64,000 bases of DNA, taken from Stictocephala bisonia (taxonomy: Eukaryota; Arthropoda; Insecta; Hemiptera; Membracidae). Positions within the stretch are counted from its first letter, which is position 1. Each line of letters opens with the position of its first letter. The notes under the pieces are model-generated. The model ran no database searches. It was not told the origin of the DNA and saw only the letters and a program-made list of their open reading frames with translations. The stretch is taken from NCBI GenBank assembly GCA_035578905.1, contig JAQJVL010000808.1:248001-312000 (forward strand), in the 5' to 3' direction. The position numbers and the translations under genes were made by a program. This document shows, piece by piece, positions 38,701 to 46,539 of the stretch.

Positions 38701-40019
38701 GGTTTGTTGAAACTATGAAGAAAAGGATATTTTGGGTATTTGTTCAGTGATTTAAACTAAAATTAGCACTGGACAGAGAGGATAAAATAAGATTCCTAAA
38801 AATATATAATTCAGGATCCTAAAAATATATTTTTATGAGGATTTATTTTAATTGTAACAACTTTCTTCCAAAAGAATACCTTACTATTGACCATATTGAA
38901 CATGTCCATGATGTTGCTGAGTTGAATTATAGAGCATAGTGCAATGGGTATTAGTGTTTTATCTGGTTTATTATAGTAATATTGAAAACAATAAAAAGAA
39001 AATGATAATGGTATTTTAAGTAATGATATTATTAGGATTAATGTTACTAAATCTGTACTCAAATTTCATAACTGCCCAAAACTCCCAAATTATTGTTGAT
39101 GTTATTAATCACTGAAGTGAAGTTTGGCAACATGAAGTTGTTTGTTAAAACAAACAAAATTCTAGACTAAATCATGTCTAGTCATCCAGTTTCATATATT
39201 AATTAATATAGTAAATAAAGGTTGCTATTCTTTCGCTTTAACTTTCTAAGCTAACTGATAATTACGAAAACAACAAATATCTTTAGGAAACACACCACAG
39301 GAAACCACTTGCACACTAATGTGGCCAAATCAACATCAAAAGCAAAGGTTTCGTTGCATTTTTAATTCATGAAAAACTAATTTTTAAAGGGATATTATTT
39401 TCTCGTAGGTCCTGAACCAATCATAATCTGTATATAATAAGAGAGATAATCAGACTCTTCTCAGGTAAGTTTGCTGATGCCATAACTCTCCTATTATAAT
39501 TCTTGGCCTAGTACCTTTAATTCTCATTATAGTCATTGAATGGAGTACATACATTCAAGTAGATCGGAGAAACTTCCGTTTGGAAAATTGATATCCATCT
39601 ATATTGTTGGATCATACAAAACTAACCATAGATGTGGAGCCCTCTTGGTTAATATATACTCTTTTTTGTTAAAGTCACAGCTAATACAACTTATTGCTTT
39701 CTTTTTTGCTTGAGGGCCAGTTGGAAAATCAATTAGAAGATAACTTCACAGTAACAAATTGAAAGGAATGATAGTTGTATGGACTTGGGGTTGCAATAGT
39801 TAAGAATGTGGACAATATGTCTTAAAATTGTATATTAACTTCTTGTTTTATTTCTTAAGGTCTCTTTCATTCCTTCAGAGGTATTGCACATTTCAACGCA
39901 ATGAACCATGCTGTCTTCCTACCATAGTTGAAATGATTGCTGCCTTACTGAGGAAGTCTCCTGAAGACGTAGCTCTACAGACTGCTTTCAATGCTCTCAA
40001 AGTTTTTGGCTTATCATAA
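17885..40019 (+). CDS. tatD: TatD-family deoxyribonuclease, six coding exons
   Basis: This is a 301-residue TIM-barrel metal-dependent nuclease of the TatD/TATDN group, which removes nucleotides from DNA 3' ends (established for the family). Coding exons are 17885-18023, 23337-23435, 30800-30960, 31440-31623, 37489-37651 and 39860-40019. Every junction is GT-AG and the phases (1, 1, 0, 1, 2) join without a stop. Metal and active-site motifs are all present: ID.G.NLT with D22, VHPHD at 81-85, GECGLDY with E111, FLHER with H147, VIHSFTG with H172, and ESDSPFMYPN with D225. The C-terminal CTFQRNEPC motif is typical of insect TatD proteins. The start ATG at 17885 follows a strong splice acceptor at 17861-17862, so a non-coding first exon probably lies upstream. 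Nothing suggests inactivation. I call TatD with confidence; the exact paralogue (TATDN1-like) is inference. Confidence 0.94.
18024..19919 (+). other. TatD intron 1, unassigned part
   Basis: AT-rich intron sequence with no domain or clear repeat. Small frames (for example 18743-18946 and 19601-19870) show no recognisable motif. The 561-aa transposon begins at about 19920. Confidence 0.4.
19920..22262 (+). mobile_element. Transposon carrying the 561-aa ORF
   Basis: Two arms of about 120-130 bp flank the ORF in inverted orientation. Left is 19921-20050, with TTTGGTGCC, AAGCTGT, GTGCTGATTTCAAAT and GTTTTTCCC in order. Right is about 22145-22262, with the same landmarks in reverse complement (GGCACCAAA, ACAGCTT, ATTTGAACTCAGCAC, GGGTAAAAAC). 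The landmark order and spacing agree, so this is more than chance. The extreme ends and target duplication could not be fixed, since outer similarity fades around ATTACACAG / AATAACACAG. The element lies in TatD intron 1 in the same orientation as the gene. Confidence 0.78.
20273..21958 (+). CDS. Intact 561-aa putative transposase of an uncharacterised family
   Basis: An uninterrupted, intronless ORF. The N-terminus has a cysteine-rich block (CYICGEYT... near 16, CKTC near 63, CYFC near 98) that could bind zinc. An acidic serine-rich linker follows (about 138-165). The core has FIDSSKRS (D near 263), VICVDLKMV (D near 316), LLGQQGGYTKYPCFLCLWDSR (about 324-344, a CxxC insertion) and later EEQGERFYQDIK (E near 520). 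An aspartate-aspartate-glutamate order with a CxxC insertion is compatible with an RNase H-like DDE transposase, but that is inference. I recall near-identical proteins annotated as uncharacterised in many arthropods and cnidarians. The flanking inverted arms make it most likely the transposase of this element; a captured or domesticated gene is the alternative. Confidence 0.8.
   Translation: MSSSRKSCINHPDVYCYICGEYTSQENRKTITDFVKRAYIGYFGVKLGDQDKTWAPHVVCKTCTEHLRQWTTGKRRCLKFGIPMVWREPKNHYDVCYFCVVNINGINRNNRSKWTYPNLESARRPVSHSDEIPIPTYHQLPELSDDESDHSDTPCEPDKGKYSDYEEESNSPQRFDQKELSDLVRDLSLSKEAAELLASRLNEKNLLEQGTKITFYRSREKYLLPFFSEENKLVFCNDVKGLLTKMGLAKYIPSDWRLFIDSSKRSLKCVLLHNGNKFGSIPIAHSTKLKEEYNNIALVIEKIMYKDHGWVICVDLKMVNFLLGQQGGYTKYPCFLCLWDSRYKQNHWTKREWPNREHMVVGEKNVIRESLVERNKIILPPLHIKLGLMKQFVKALNQDGQCFLYICQKMTALSIEKIKAGIFDGPQIRQLMNDPLFERSMNEEEQSAWSSFVLVIKGFLSNYKADNYEQLVNNMLDNFNHLRCNMSIKLHYLHSHLDRFPENLGDFSEEQGERFYQDIKTMEYRYQGRWDSHMMADYCWNLQRDCPNKIHSRLLKRRSFI
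22700..22940 (+). mobile_element. Degraded SINE copy
   Basis: Body landmarks GGCTAATAAATGGCCCTTTC, GAGGAACAGTC and the end GTCAGCGTCTTATATCTAAGAATGAA correspond in order to the SINE at 2853-3138. The tRNA-like head is not recognisable. Confidence 0.55.
23337..23435 (+). CDS. tatD: TatD exon 2
   Basis: Between acceptor TTCTTTTTTAG and donor AG/GTGAGT. Encodes residues 47-79 (VQKMIVSGNSIKSSREA...YPGTLYSTAG), the second barrel strand region. Confidence 0.93.
23436..24449 (+). other. TatD intron 2, left part
   Basis: AT-rich intron. At about 24090-24150 the phrase GGTTGCAAAAAGGTTGCCTACCCCTG matches the reverse complement of a CAGGGGT-type hAT (Charlie-like) terminal repeat; the opposite end was not found. 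Nothing else is supported. Confidence 0.4.
24450..25800. mobile_element. Probable long imperfect inverted-repeat element
   Basis: The left segment 24480-24600 (CATATGCCGATAGATGC, then GGGGGTAACAACTACCC) faces the complement of 25660-25745 (GGGTAACCACACCC, then GCATATCGGCATAGGG). Outer sequence containing TATGAAGG also recurs inverted (24445, 25795). The inner 1 kb is AT-rich with no frame. Divergence is high. Confidence 0.5.
25850..25882. repeat. Perfect 12-bp-stem hairpin
   Basis: CAAAGATGCGAT (25850-25861), a 9-nt loop, then ATCGCATCTTTG (25871-25882). Seen directly; no T-run makes it a terminator in a eukaryote, so function is unknown. Confidence 0.6.
26574..27458 (+). mobile_element. Second mariner element, internally deleted
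   Basis: The TIRs CGAGGTTTGGCTAGAAAG and complement of CTAGTCACACCTCG are flanked by TA (26572-26573, 27459-27460). The + strand interior retains a short N-terminal piece (KFLYNLGKSASETF) that jumps to the middle of the catalytic region (MIVFFDIKGIVHIDWVPEG). A motif corresponding to HxDNAPAH (H, stop, DSAPAH) and LAPCD follow, with an in-frame stop and shifts. Loss of the first catalytic block makes it non-functional. The TIR sequence differs from the 6004-7504 copy, so it is a different mariner lineage (irritans-like by phrase, inference). Confidence 0.9.
27461..28784 (+). other. TatD intron 2, unassigned part
   Basis: No supported domain. GAACCTCGGTTAACC at about 28158 resembles a pogo/Tigger end but no partner was found. 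The short frames at 27752-27958 and 28010-28219 are not recognisable. Confidence 0.3.
28785..28990 (-). mobile_element. tRNA-derived SINE, minus-strand copy
   Basis: Read on the minus strand it has a GGTTCGGATTCC box B-like motif, GGGCTATTAATAAATAGTCC, and the end ACTTGACGATCGGCGTCTTTAGAATAAG with an AT-rich tail. This is the same order as the SINE at 2853-3138. Confidence 0.7.
28991..30029 (+). other. TatD intron 2, unassigned part
   Basis: AT-rich, with a long T homopolymer at about 29747-29774 that could be the antisense tail of a retro-insertion. No domain or array is supported. Confidence 0.3.
30030..30450 (-). repeat. Degenerate relative of the 36-bp minisatellite
   Basis: About ten loosely repeated units of roughly 36-42 bp built on TGTACAATGGTGGTGACC and CTGCCCACTCATACA. 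The order (ACGTACAGTGG, TGACC, CCCAC, CATACA) equals the reverse orientation of the 12.7- and 51.8-kb arrays. Units differ strongly from each other, so the array is old. Confidence 0.6.
30800..30960 (+). CDS. tatD: TatD exon 3
   Basis: Acceptor CTATTTGCAG, donor CAG/GTAAAA. Residues 80-133, with VHPHDAKSW and the metal-binding GECGLDY motif (E111). Confidence 0.95.
31440..31623 (+). CDS. tatD: TatD exon 4
   Basis: Acceptor AAATTTCAG, donor CAG/GTACTG. Residues 134-194, with PLFLHER (H147) and MVIHSFTG (H172). Intron 3 before it is only 479 bp, the one short intron of the gene. Confidence 0.95.
32040..32620. repeat. Dispersed repeat, copy 1
   Basis: Shares ordered landmarks with 61380-61770: TTATTTACAGTAT/TT.CTCAC..TACTTG, CTTATTTATTAGTATA, AGCTGAAAA/GAT..AAA, and TTTTGAGGGGCT. 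It is truncated on the right by the LINE starting near 32650. Family unknown; no coding capacity seen. Confidence 0.6.
32650..34133 (+). pseudogene. LINE with RNase H domain, 5'-truncated
   Basis: The first frame (32673-33518) begins in the late reverse transcriptase domain (ACRRAIGTTWGLKPK...LCYAAVVWW). The RNase H domain follows with YTDG, VFQAEV and CSNSQ, where the family norm is SDSQ, so the second catalytic aspartate is changed to asparagine. A frameshift near 33450-33510 moves the reading into the frame of 33179-34042: WVPGHAGINGNERADALA, then CRLCEEDEESSIHILCHC and the stop at 34040-34042. This is the domain order of R1/LOA/Jockey-type LINEs. The 3' UTR ends in GTGTATCTAATCTAATCC near 34133. 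It lies in TatD intron 4, sense orientation. Confidence 0.88.
34488..34525. repeat. Perfect 13-bp-stem hairpin
   Basis: GTACCTAATTGGC (34488-34500), 12-nt loop, GCCAATTAGGTAC (34513-34525). It lies in otherwise featureless intron sequence. Confidence 0.65.
34526..35822 (+). other. TatD intron 4, unassigned part
   Basis: A 102-residue minus frame at 34656-34964 has a basic C-terminal half but no family I recognise. The rest is AT-rich with no supported feature. Confidence 0.3.
35827..36196. mobile_element. TTAA-flanked piggyBac-like MITE
   Basis: TTAA (35823-35826) precedes CTCTTCGCGAGC, and GCTCGTGAAGGG is followed by TTAA (36197-36200). The 12-bp ends are imperfect inverted repeats with the target duplication typical of piggyBac insertion. 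The 370-bp interior has no transposase; it contains a TA-dinucleotide run near 36125. Confidence 0.78.
36466..37430 (-). pseudogene. LINE reverse transcriptase 3' half, minus strand
   Basis: On the minus strand from 37430: VYINYLP.., then LILFADYMTA (the FADD active-site motif reads FADY), then KDVELWLRKNGL. Further on, 36894-36709, YHQYTTRNNSNFRLP...FEKSPVYFG..L, the conserved C-terminal block of Jockey/CR1-type polyproteins. The element ends at about 36466 with CAATAAAGATGTCTAATGTC. Stops and shifts are present. The truncated end lies about 58 bp upstream of TatD exon 5. Confidence 0.75.
37489..37651 (+). CDS. tatD: TatD exon 5
   Basis: Acceptor TTCTGTCTTACAG, donor AAAG/GTATTT. Residues 195-248, with GYLCKD and ESDSPFMYPN (D225). 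Confidence 0.95.
37652..39859 (+). other. TatD intron 5
   Basis: AT-rich intron with an A homopolymer at about 37707-37724. No domain, array or inverted repeat is supported. Confidence 0.5.
39860..40019 (+). CDS. tatD: TatD exon 6 (last)
   Basis: Acceptor TTTCTTAAG. Residues 249-301, with RYCTFQRNEPC, the arginine-asparagine-glutamate motif conserved near the end of TatD proteins. Stop TAA at 40017-40019. Confidence 0.95.
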
Positions 40020-40217
40020 GAAAGCCTTAACTTGTACCATATTACATATCTTTATTGCTCTATATATTTGTTATTGTTTTACATATCAATGAAATATATA
40101 TTTATCTACTGAATTGACGATGGCCTTTTTTAATTTTTCTCTCAAGTTTACATTGTTTCTTTTTATTACAATACGATTTTCAACTATTTTGTTTCTTTAA
40201 TCGTTTGTAGAGCATTA

Positions 40218-40223
40218 AATAAA
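40218..40223 (+). promoter_or_regulatory. Polyadenylation signal AATAAA for TatD
   Basis: A canonical AATAAA about 200 nt after the stop codon. No closer canonical hexamer was seen, which would give a 3' UTR of about 220 nt. Confidence 0.5.
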
Positions 40224-40748
40224 TGCATCGTTGGAAAATAGTGGAGAAAAAAGCAATATGGAAAAACATGGCCGGGTGTCAAAAGTTTACACTATGATTC
40301 TAATAAAAATGTAATGAGGATAGGACTTTAGCATCAGTAACAAATTTGTTTATCCAAGAAAAGCGATTCACAAACAAACATGAATGACACCTGATGGAAC
40401 CAAATTGATCATGTGTTAGTAGGTCACAGAAACCTAAATAGTATTAAAAATCTGCAAAGCATAGGGAGAGCAGTGAGTAGTTTTGACCACTACATTATGT
40501 TGATTGGACTAACACCCAAAATTAAAATCAGTAAAGTAAATTAAAATAAAAATATTAAGGCTATAGGCTTTCAATATGTTGGGGCACAGTAGACACTGTT
40601 ACGTTCCCAGGTTCACAACAGTTGAGATCTTTGTAAAGCCCTTATATGCCTACCACTGGTGTTCAATTCCTGTACCTACCATTAACCAGGTTTAGGATCT
40701 TGCTTCCAATGTTAGAATTCTCTATTGTGCCTGAATATGAGCCCTAAA

Positions 40749-40800
40749 GAGAGGGGGATGCCTTCATCCATATCACTGGGGATGAAGGCATCCCCCTCTC
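40749..40800. repeat. Perfect 21-bp-stem hairpin at minisatellite edge
   Basis: The left arm 40749-40769 (GAGAGGGGGATGCC...) and right arm 40780-40800 are exact reverse complements of 21 bp with a 10-nt loop ATATCACTGG. It abuts the minisatellite at 40800, and ATCACTGGGG from the loop edge is repeated just downstream (40821-40830). Confidence 0.85.
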
Positions 40801-41180
40801 CATATATAAGTGGGCTTCAGTATCACTGGGGGTTGGGTAGGTCACTACCACTGTACGTGGGTGGGTCACACCGCTGTATGTGTATGGGGGTTGGGTGGGT
40901 CAATACCACTGTACGCTTATGGGAGTTGGGTGGGTCACTACGGGTTAATACCACTCAACATACTTGGAAGTTGGGTGTGTCACACCACTATATGTGTATG
41001 GGGGTTGGGTGGGTCACTACGGGTTAATACCACTCAACACACGTGGAAGTTGGGTGGGTCACACCCCTGGGTCAATACCACTGTACATGTGTGGTTGTTA
41101 GGTGTGTCACTGCCACTGTACGTGAAAGGCAGCTGGGTACTATATTATTGTCAGTAGTATTATATTATTGTAAATACCAC
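40800..41180 (+). repeat. Minisatellite array, longer divergent units
   Basis: Eight to nine + strand units with core CACTGTACGTG..GTGGGTCA and an inserted GGGGGTTGGGT segment. Some units carry an extra TACGGGTTAATACCACTCAACA. This is a sub-family of the 36-bp repeat. Confidence 0.85.
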
Positions 41181-41560
41181 TGAATGTGGGTGGGATTTTA
41201 GGTGTCTCTTGAATAAGCCGTCCAGTAATAATTCCTATTGTCAGCCTTAGCTGTTCCCTGCTTAGATTCAGCAAGAATTTAGTTAATGTTTTACAGGGGC
41301 CTATTAAGGGTCTTGCCAAGCTTTTGGCCAGGTTAGTTTTGCCACAGTTTCCTATGTTCTTCTGTGGTTTTTTTGATACTGTGTGTTTAGCCAAGAACCA
41401 GCCAACTCCACACACCAGTTCTAGACCTTGCTCCCTTTTTGGCAAGAGAACCTGCTTCCTTGATTCCTTTAATGCCCTGGTAACCTGGAACCCAGCATAG
41501 CTCAATACAACTATAGCATTATAAAAACTCAAGATCAAACAGATAGTTGAAGAATTCAAA
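41180..41560 (-). pseudogene. LINE RNase H/C-terminal fragment
   Basis: The minus frame 41559-41140 contains SYAGFQVTRALKES, a lysine-rich linker and LLNLSREQLRLTIGIITGRL, which matches the LSR..LR...G.LTGH segment before the terminal zinc motif in Jockey-type LINEs. The rest is lost. It runs into the minisatellite at 41180. Confidence 0.55.
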
Positions 41561-41639
41561 ATTCAACTGTGAAACCCTTTAGAATTGCTAAGTAGTTTAT
41601 CTGAAAACATAAACAAATAACCAGATATAGAAAGTGAAT

Positions 41640-42310
41640 GGTCTTGCATTAAAAGAAGTATATTAGAGCTGATGAAGTATGTGAAAACAAATTTAACAGA
41701 AGTCCTTGGTTTGATGATGAATGTCAATAAGCCATGGAGAGTGGAGTAGACTACAACATGACATTTTTAAAAAGGCATTGAATTTTACAAGATAGGTTAT
41801 AGATCCAATGCTAATGGGTTCAAATATAGAAATGTAAATTTGTTAAAGTACGAGCAGGAAATGAGGAAAAGGTGTACAGAATACTTCTCCAACCTCCTTA
41901 ATAGTGAAACAATAACTGGAAGTGATTGAAACTCAGAATACCAATATGTGCAGCCTTTGTAAGATCAACCATTCAAAGAAAAAATTAAATGTGGCCTTTG
42001 AATAAGAAAGCTCCCAGAGGTATAACATAACAGCTGAGCTGTTAAAGAAAGAAGATATTTTGGTAGACAAGAAAATGTGTAGTTTCGTTAAAGAAATATA
42101 GAACCTAGAGAGAATCCCCCAAATTAATGGAGGGGCTCATATTATAAACCACTTATAAGAAGGGGGAGAAAGAAAGGTGTGAAAATGATAGGGGCACATC
42201 CTCCCTGCCACTCCTACAATGTGATGTTTATGAAGTATTCTAGAAAGATTAGACTAAAATACTTTCAAGAATACTATTTTAGAAAATATATTAATCCAGT
42301 CACAGTACAA
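41640..42310 (+). pseudogene. Degraded LINE reverse transcriptase fragment
   Basis: Across frames on the + strand one can follow RSPWFDDECQ, RYFSNLLNSE-like and CENDRGTSSLP (normally NYRGISLLP) and then ILSRI. This is the order from the linker to the fingers of RTE/CR1-like reverse transcriptases. It is heavily broken. Confidence 0.5.
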
Positions 42311-42319
42311 GTAAACAAA

Positions 42320-43735
42320 AATCTCCGCATCACAGAATTAAGATAGTATTAGCTAGCCTTCATTTCCTTATCCTCCAACTCCCTCTCCCCCCTAGCTAGC
42401 GTACGTCGAGCGAAGACAATGTCTACCGACAACAGCCGAGCAGCGAGCTTACTCGATCACGTGATTAGAACCAAAACAGCCGAAACACTGCATGTATGCT
42501 AAACCTCAAAACTTTCTTACCAGTCAAGACAGTTACGTAAGTCACGGTTGATGATTACTTTGGTTTATTAACGTATAATTACAATTTATTTTTAAATAGG
42601 CCTACCTTCAACAAATGTGGAAACCATTATTTTTGTAGTGTAAATGACGTTTTGTGTGTGACAGTTATTCTGTGAATAGTGAACACTGTAACTTTAACGT
42701 CAACATGCTCTGTGAACGCACGTCACAGTTTGTTCGAAAAATGCTGACATGCGCCGCGAGCGCCCGTACCTTGGTCCCGCTAAAAATGTTAACGTGCACA
42801 CATCTTGTGTTTATTATAATTGTTATGTTATTTGTCGACTGAATGCTTTCAAACTTGACATAGTGATTGAAGACAATATGCCAAGCAGCAATAGAAAATT
42901 TGTTGTCCTATTAGTCGTTATAACAGCTGTTATAACGTCATCTTCTTTGTTTAGATCTTGTGGCCATTTAGTTGTGACTTATTACATTTAAAATTGAAAG
43001 TAGTTGTTTTATTTAGTTTGTATATTATTTTAGTTGTAAATAGTGTTAGTTGTAACCACTGGTGGTACAAGGACTGTTTGTATCTAATGTAAAAGGGGAG
43101 CTCATATGTTATGCTTCGGCAAACACAAGTGTCCATAAACTCATTATTTTGTAAAAGTATATATTGTAAATATTTTTTATAGTGCAACCTTCTTTTTAAT
43201 TTTTTCCATATACTATTTTTATCATTGGAGATAAGACAGTATGCAAGTAAATATTTCTAAAGACACATGCTAACCATTGTAAAATGCGACTTTTTTACAA
43301 TTGTTAGCAATTTGGAAGATTACAAGATCTTTAAAAAATTGTAATATCTATGCTTTTGAAGATAAGTGTTTTAATTTTTGTGTCTCTACTTACAATTAGG
43401 TGTAGGTTAGGCTATATGTTTTAATTTTGAGATTTAGTCTATACAGAGTTATGTACTCTGAAACAAAACAAATTTTAATTTTTTTGAAAACGATATGTAT
43501 TTTTTTATTTTATCAACAACTCAAAATTATATTTTATTTACAACAAGCATATTCTTACAAACAAAACAATTCCCCATTTGCTAATTTCCAATAAAAAATA
43601 AGAGAGCGTTGAATATTTTGACAAAAGATGTCAAAATGGCCAACTGTAGCCTGGCATTCTTCGCACACCCTTTATAAAAATGGGTTGGCATTTTTTGCAA
43701 GTACTCCAGAAAATAGTCTGGCACTAAAAGGGCTA
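42320..43735. other. Unassigned; possible piggyBac-like right end at 43640-43735
   Basis: Mostly featureless. The last 20 nt, GGCACTAAAAGGGCTAA, resemble the CCCTTTTA..GC-type terminus of the TTAA element at 52212-52874 in reverse orientation, but the flank is CTAA, not TTAA, and no partner was found. Confidence 0.3.
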
Positions 43736-43811
43736 AGCGGGGAGATGGGGTGGTTGGCTATCTGAGCGTTTCTAATGTGAAATGGTATTATGGTAAGACC
43801 AATAAAAGTCC

Positions 43812-44290
43812 TATTTACTTACTTACTTACTGCTAGGGCGTTACAAATCTCAGTCGATTTTTTGCCTCGTAGATTAGCCTCCTCCACTCTTCTCTATCCT
43901 CCACCATCTGGATTGCTCCTCCGCACTGGATCACATCCTTCTTGACTTGGTCATATCATCTTAATTTAGGCCTGCCTAACAGACGTCTTCCTGTAGGTAC
44001 AGCTTCACAAACCTCCTTCAGTCTTGTACCTTCCTGTCTCCGAAGTACATGACCTAACCAACTAATTCTTTTGGCTTTTATAAGCGCTATTATATCAGGC
44101 TCTTTGTATAGGTCACGTAGCTCTCTATTTTATCTTATGCGCCAAACTCCTTCGTCATAGACTGGGCCAAATATTTTTCAAAGTACTTTATTTTCAAACA
44201 CTATCAAACGTATTTCATTTCTTTTGGAAAGGACCCATGTTTCACTTCCATACAATAAAACTAGCTGTATAATGGTCTTGTATAATCTTA
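43812..44290 (-). pseudogene. RTE-like LINE 3' fragment
   Basis: On the minus strand: LYGSETWVLSKRNE, FENKVL.KIFGPVYDEGVWRIR, LYKEPDIIALIKAKRISWLGHVLR, GRRLLGRPKLR and VKKDV, the hallmark C-terminal order of RTE-like polyproteins. It ends in a (AAGT)n tail at about 43815-43835 and carries at least two stops. Confidence 0.8.
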
Positions 44291-44539
44291 TTTTTGAGCA
44301 TCTTAATAAAAGTTTGGATGATAAAAGTTTTGTACAAGCCCCTACGTCCTATTTATTCAGATAAAACCATGTTCAATGTGTATTATTTCAGGTATTGCAA
44401 TAGGGAATGTTAATTAAGGGTCAGTTTTTAATTATAGATTTTATATATGTTTTTAACATCGCAATTATTGTAAATAAAAAAAAAATTTACATTCAAAATT
44501 TTTTCAAAAAAACTCAAAACTTATCATAAAAGTGATAGT

Positions 44540-46048
44540 GATACGTCTGTCAATAAATCTCCTTCTGCTATGTGCACAGCCTACTTCAGATCTTTATTCA
44601 CAGCCAGAGGTAACACCTTCCAATTCATCGAGTTTATATGGGCAACAAGATGATATGGCTGTGCCTGGCTGTTCAGATCCAGGTGAGCCTAAAGATAGCA
44701 CTGCAAATTACGTTGGTAATCAATTGGATATTGGTTTTTACTTGAATTCTGGTAATGTTCACTGCAGTTACAATTCCCACTTACATTCTTACCCTTCGCG
44801 TAATTGCTACTTATTCTGCAAAATTAGAACTAGTGTGCAACAAATTTCAGACAGTTAACATGAATGTAAAAGCTGTACATGATCAAATAACCAAGTTAGT
44901 TGAACTCTGTGAATGTTATCGTGGAAATACACTAAATAACTATGTTATAATTAGCTAAGGCTATTTAGTAGCCTGAGAGTAAATAGTTTAGTACACTATG
45001 TTTATTGCACTATGTTTATTTATTATACTTTGTATATTTGTTCTAATCTAAATATTCTGATTACTAAACAGTTGTTCTCCTTTGATCATGTAAAGATGTC
45101 TTTTTATTATTATCTAATCATTTAATATAAAATGAGAATGGAATCTGTTATTATTTAATAATTTTATTTCTATAAAAATGCTTTGGAAGAGTTTGAAGAA
45201 ATATTTTGCAAAGCCACTAAAATTTGTTCAGAACTAGACGTAGAAATGAAGAGGTCCCTCGCTGCTGCAAAGCAAACTCTTAAATCCAACCACCTGTCTG
45301 AAAACATCAGAGAGTTTTTCAAAAGATCCATCTATATTCCTTACTTAGATTTTTTGATATCTTCTTTAAAAGACCGTTTCTCTTCCTTACATGAAAAAGC
45401 GTTTAAATTTTGCAGCTACACCCTTTTTCAGCATGAAAAACCTTAACAAAAAGACATTTGTAACACCCATACGTCCACTTTACATCTATGGGTGGACGGG
45501 TGGGACAGTACCACTGTACGTCTATGGGTGTGCGGGTGGGTCAGTACCACTGTACGTCTATGGGTGGGCGGGTGGGTCAGTACCACTGTACGTCTATGGG
45601 TGGGTCAGTACCACTGTACGTCTATGGGTGGGTCAATACCACTGTACGTCTATGGGTGTGCAGGTGGATCAGTACCACTATACGTCTATGGGTTGGCGGG
45701 TGGGTCAGTGCCACTGAACGTCTATGGGTGGGCGGGTGGGTCTGGAGAGATAAACACTATATGTGGTGACATTTTAGCTAACTTCATGGCTGAGTCTTCC
45801 ACTTGGTATGATGTATGGAAGAACAGCAGTTCACCGGATGAAAAACTTAAGTCACTTGTGTAACGGACTTGTTAAGTGAAAATTTATCCTTCTACCCCAG
45901 TGTAGCTGAGGCCCTCAAGATTGGGTTGACATTTCCGGCAACAACATACTCAATTGAACATACCTTCAGAACATAACGCCGTGTGAAAACGTGGAACCAG
46001 TCTACCATGAGTCATCGTAAGCTGAGTGGACCATGTATGATGAGTGTC
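44540..46048 (+). pseudogene. hAT-1 transposase pseudogene, 5' part
   Basis: The + strand segments follow the order of hAT transposases with a TTF-type zinc finger and C-terminal dimerisation domain. They are a QLDIGFYLNSG segment, an ELCECYRGN segment (44860-44945), SELDVEMKRSLAAAKQT...FFKRSIYIPYLDFLI (45183-45446), ESSTWYDVWKN (45789-45825) and LKIGLTFPATTYSIEHTFRT..RRVKTWNQSTMSHRKLSGPCMMSV (45908-46048). The last block is the hAT dimerisation motif. A minisatellite (45470-45745) sits inside the reading frame. At 46048 it is cut by the Polinton-like element; the frame resumes at 60280. Stops are present. Confidence 0.75.
45470..45745 (+). repeat. 36-bp minisatellite inside hAT-1
   Basis: Seven to eight units with core CACTGTACGTCTATGGGTG and GGCGGGTGGGTCAGTAC. 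Units are 36 bp, or 26 bp where GGCGGGTGGG is lost. Here the variant TCTATGG replaces GTGTATGG. All three + frames show 12-residue periodicity, so open frames are by-products. Confidence 0.93.
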
Positions 46049-46320
46049 AGTAGACATAAAGTAAGAGTGCGAGGCTCAGGTCTCTATAGTATCATGGAAA
46101 ATGAAAGCGCTACCCGCAATACACCTTTTAATTAATTTTATATTTAAAAATTAAGAGGCAACTCCTGGCCTCTGATTGGTCGAGAGCGCTCACGTGACGG
46201 CTGGCCCACAGTGCTACCAACCCTGTGGGAATTTTCCCTCAAATCTCCCTCCAAATTCCCAAATTTCCCTCAAATTCCCTTGTTATACTATATAAAATGC
46301 ACTTTTTTCCAAGATGGCGG
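46049..46320 (+). repeat. Polinton left terminal inverted repeat
   Basis: About 272 bp, matching the right copy through GGTCTCTATAGTA, CTACCCGCAATACACC, CCTCTGATTGGTCGAGAGCG, CCAACCCTGTGGGAATTTTCC and TTTTTTCCAAGATGGCGG. Contains tandem AAATTCCCTC-like units. A shorter copy of CCCGCAATACACATG...AATTAAGGGGCAG recurs at about 46655-46695. Confidence 0.88.
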
Positions 46321-46539
46321 TCGGTACCAAATTGTGGGAATTCCCTGCTATACACAAATGCATTATTTCATGTATACACTATAATAAATACACTGTTAAC
46401 CTAGCTTTCTTATATAACATGCGCTCTTACCTTACCTATGTTCCAGGTACTCCCACTCATCTACGGCTTCCTTTATAGGTATAACATACATCGTTACCTA
46501 CCTATGCCCCCCCATATACTTTAACTTTTATACCCTCCC

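Noticed and set aside
40749..40800. microRNA precursor
   Set aside because: Perfect 21-bp stem with 10-nt loop and no imperfect extended stem; the location at a minisatellite edge favours a repeat origin.
45391..45863. Three overlapping + frames (93-123 aa) with YGW.GGS.PLYV repeats
   Set aside because: Same cause: minisatellite inside the hAT-1 pseudogene. The real coding signal is the hAT sequence on either side.
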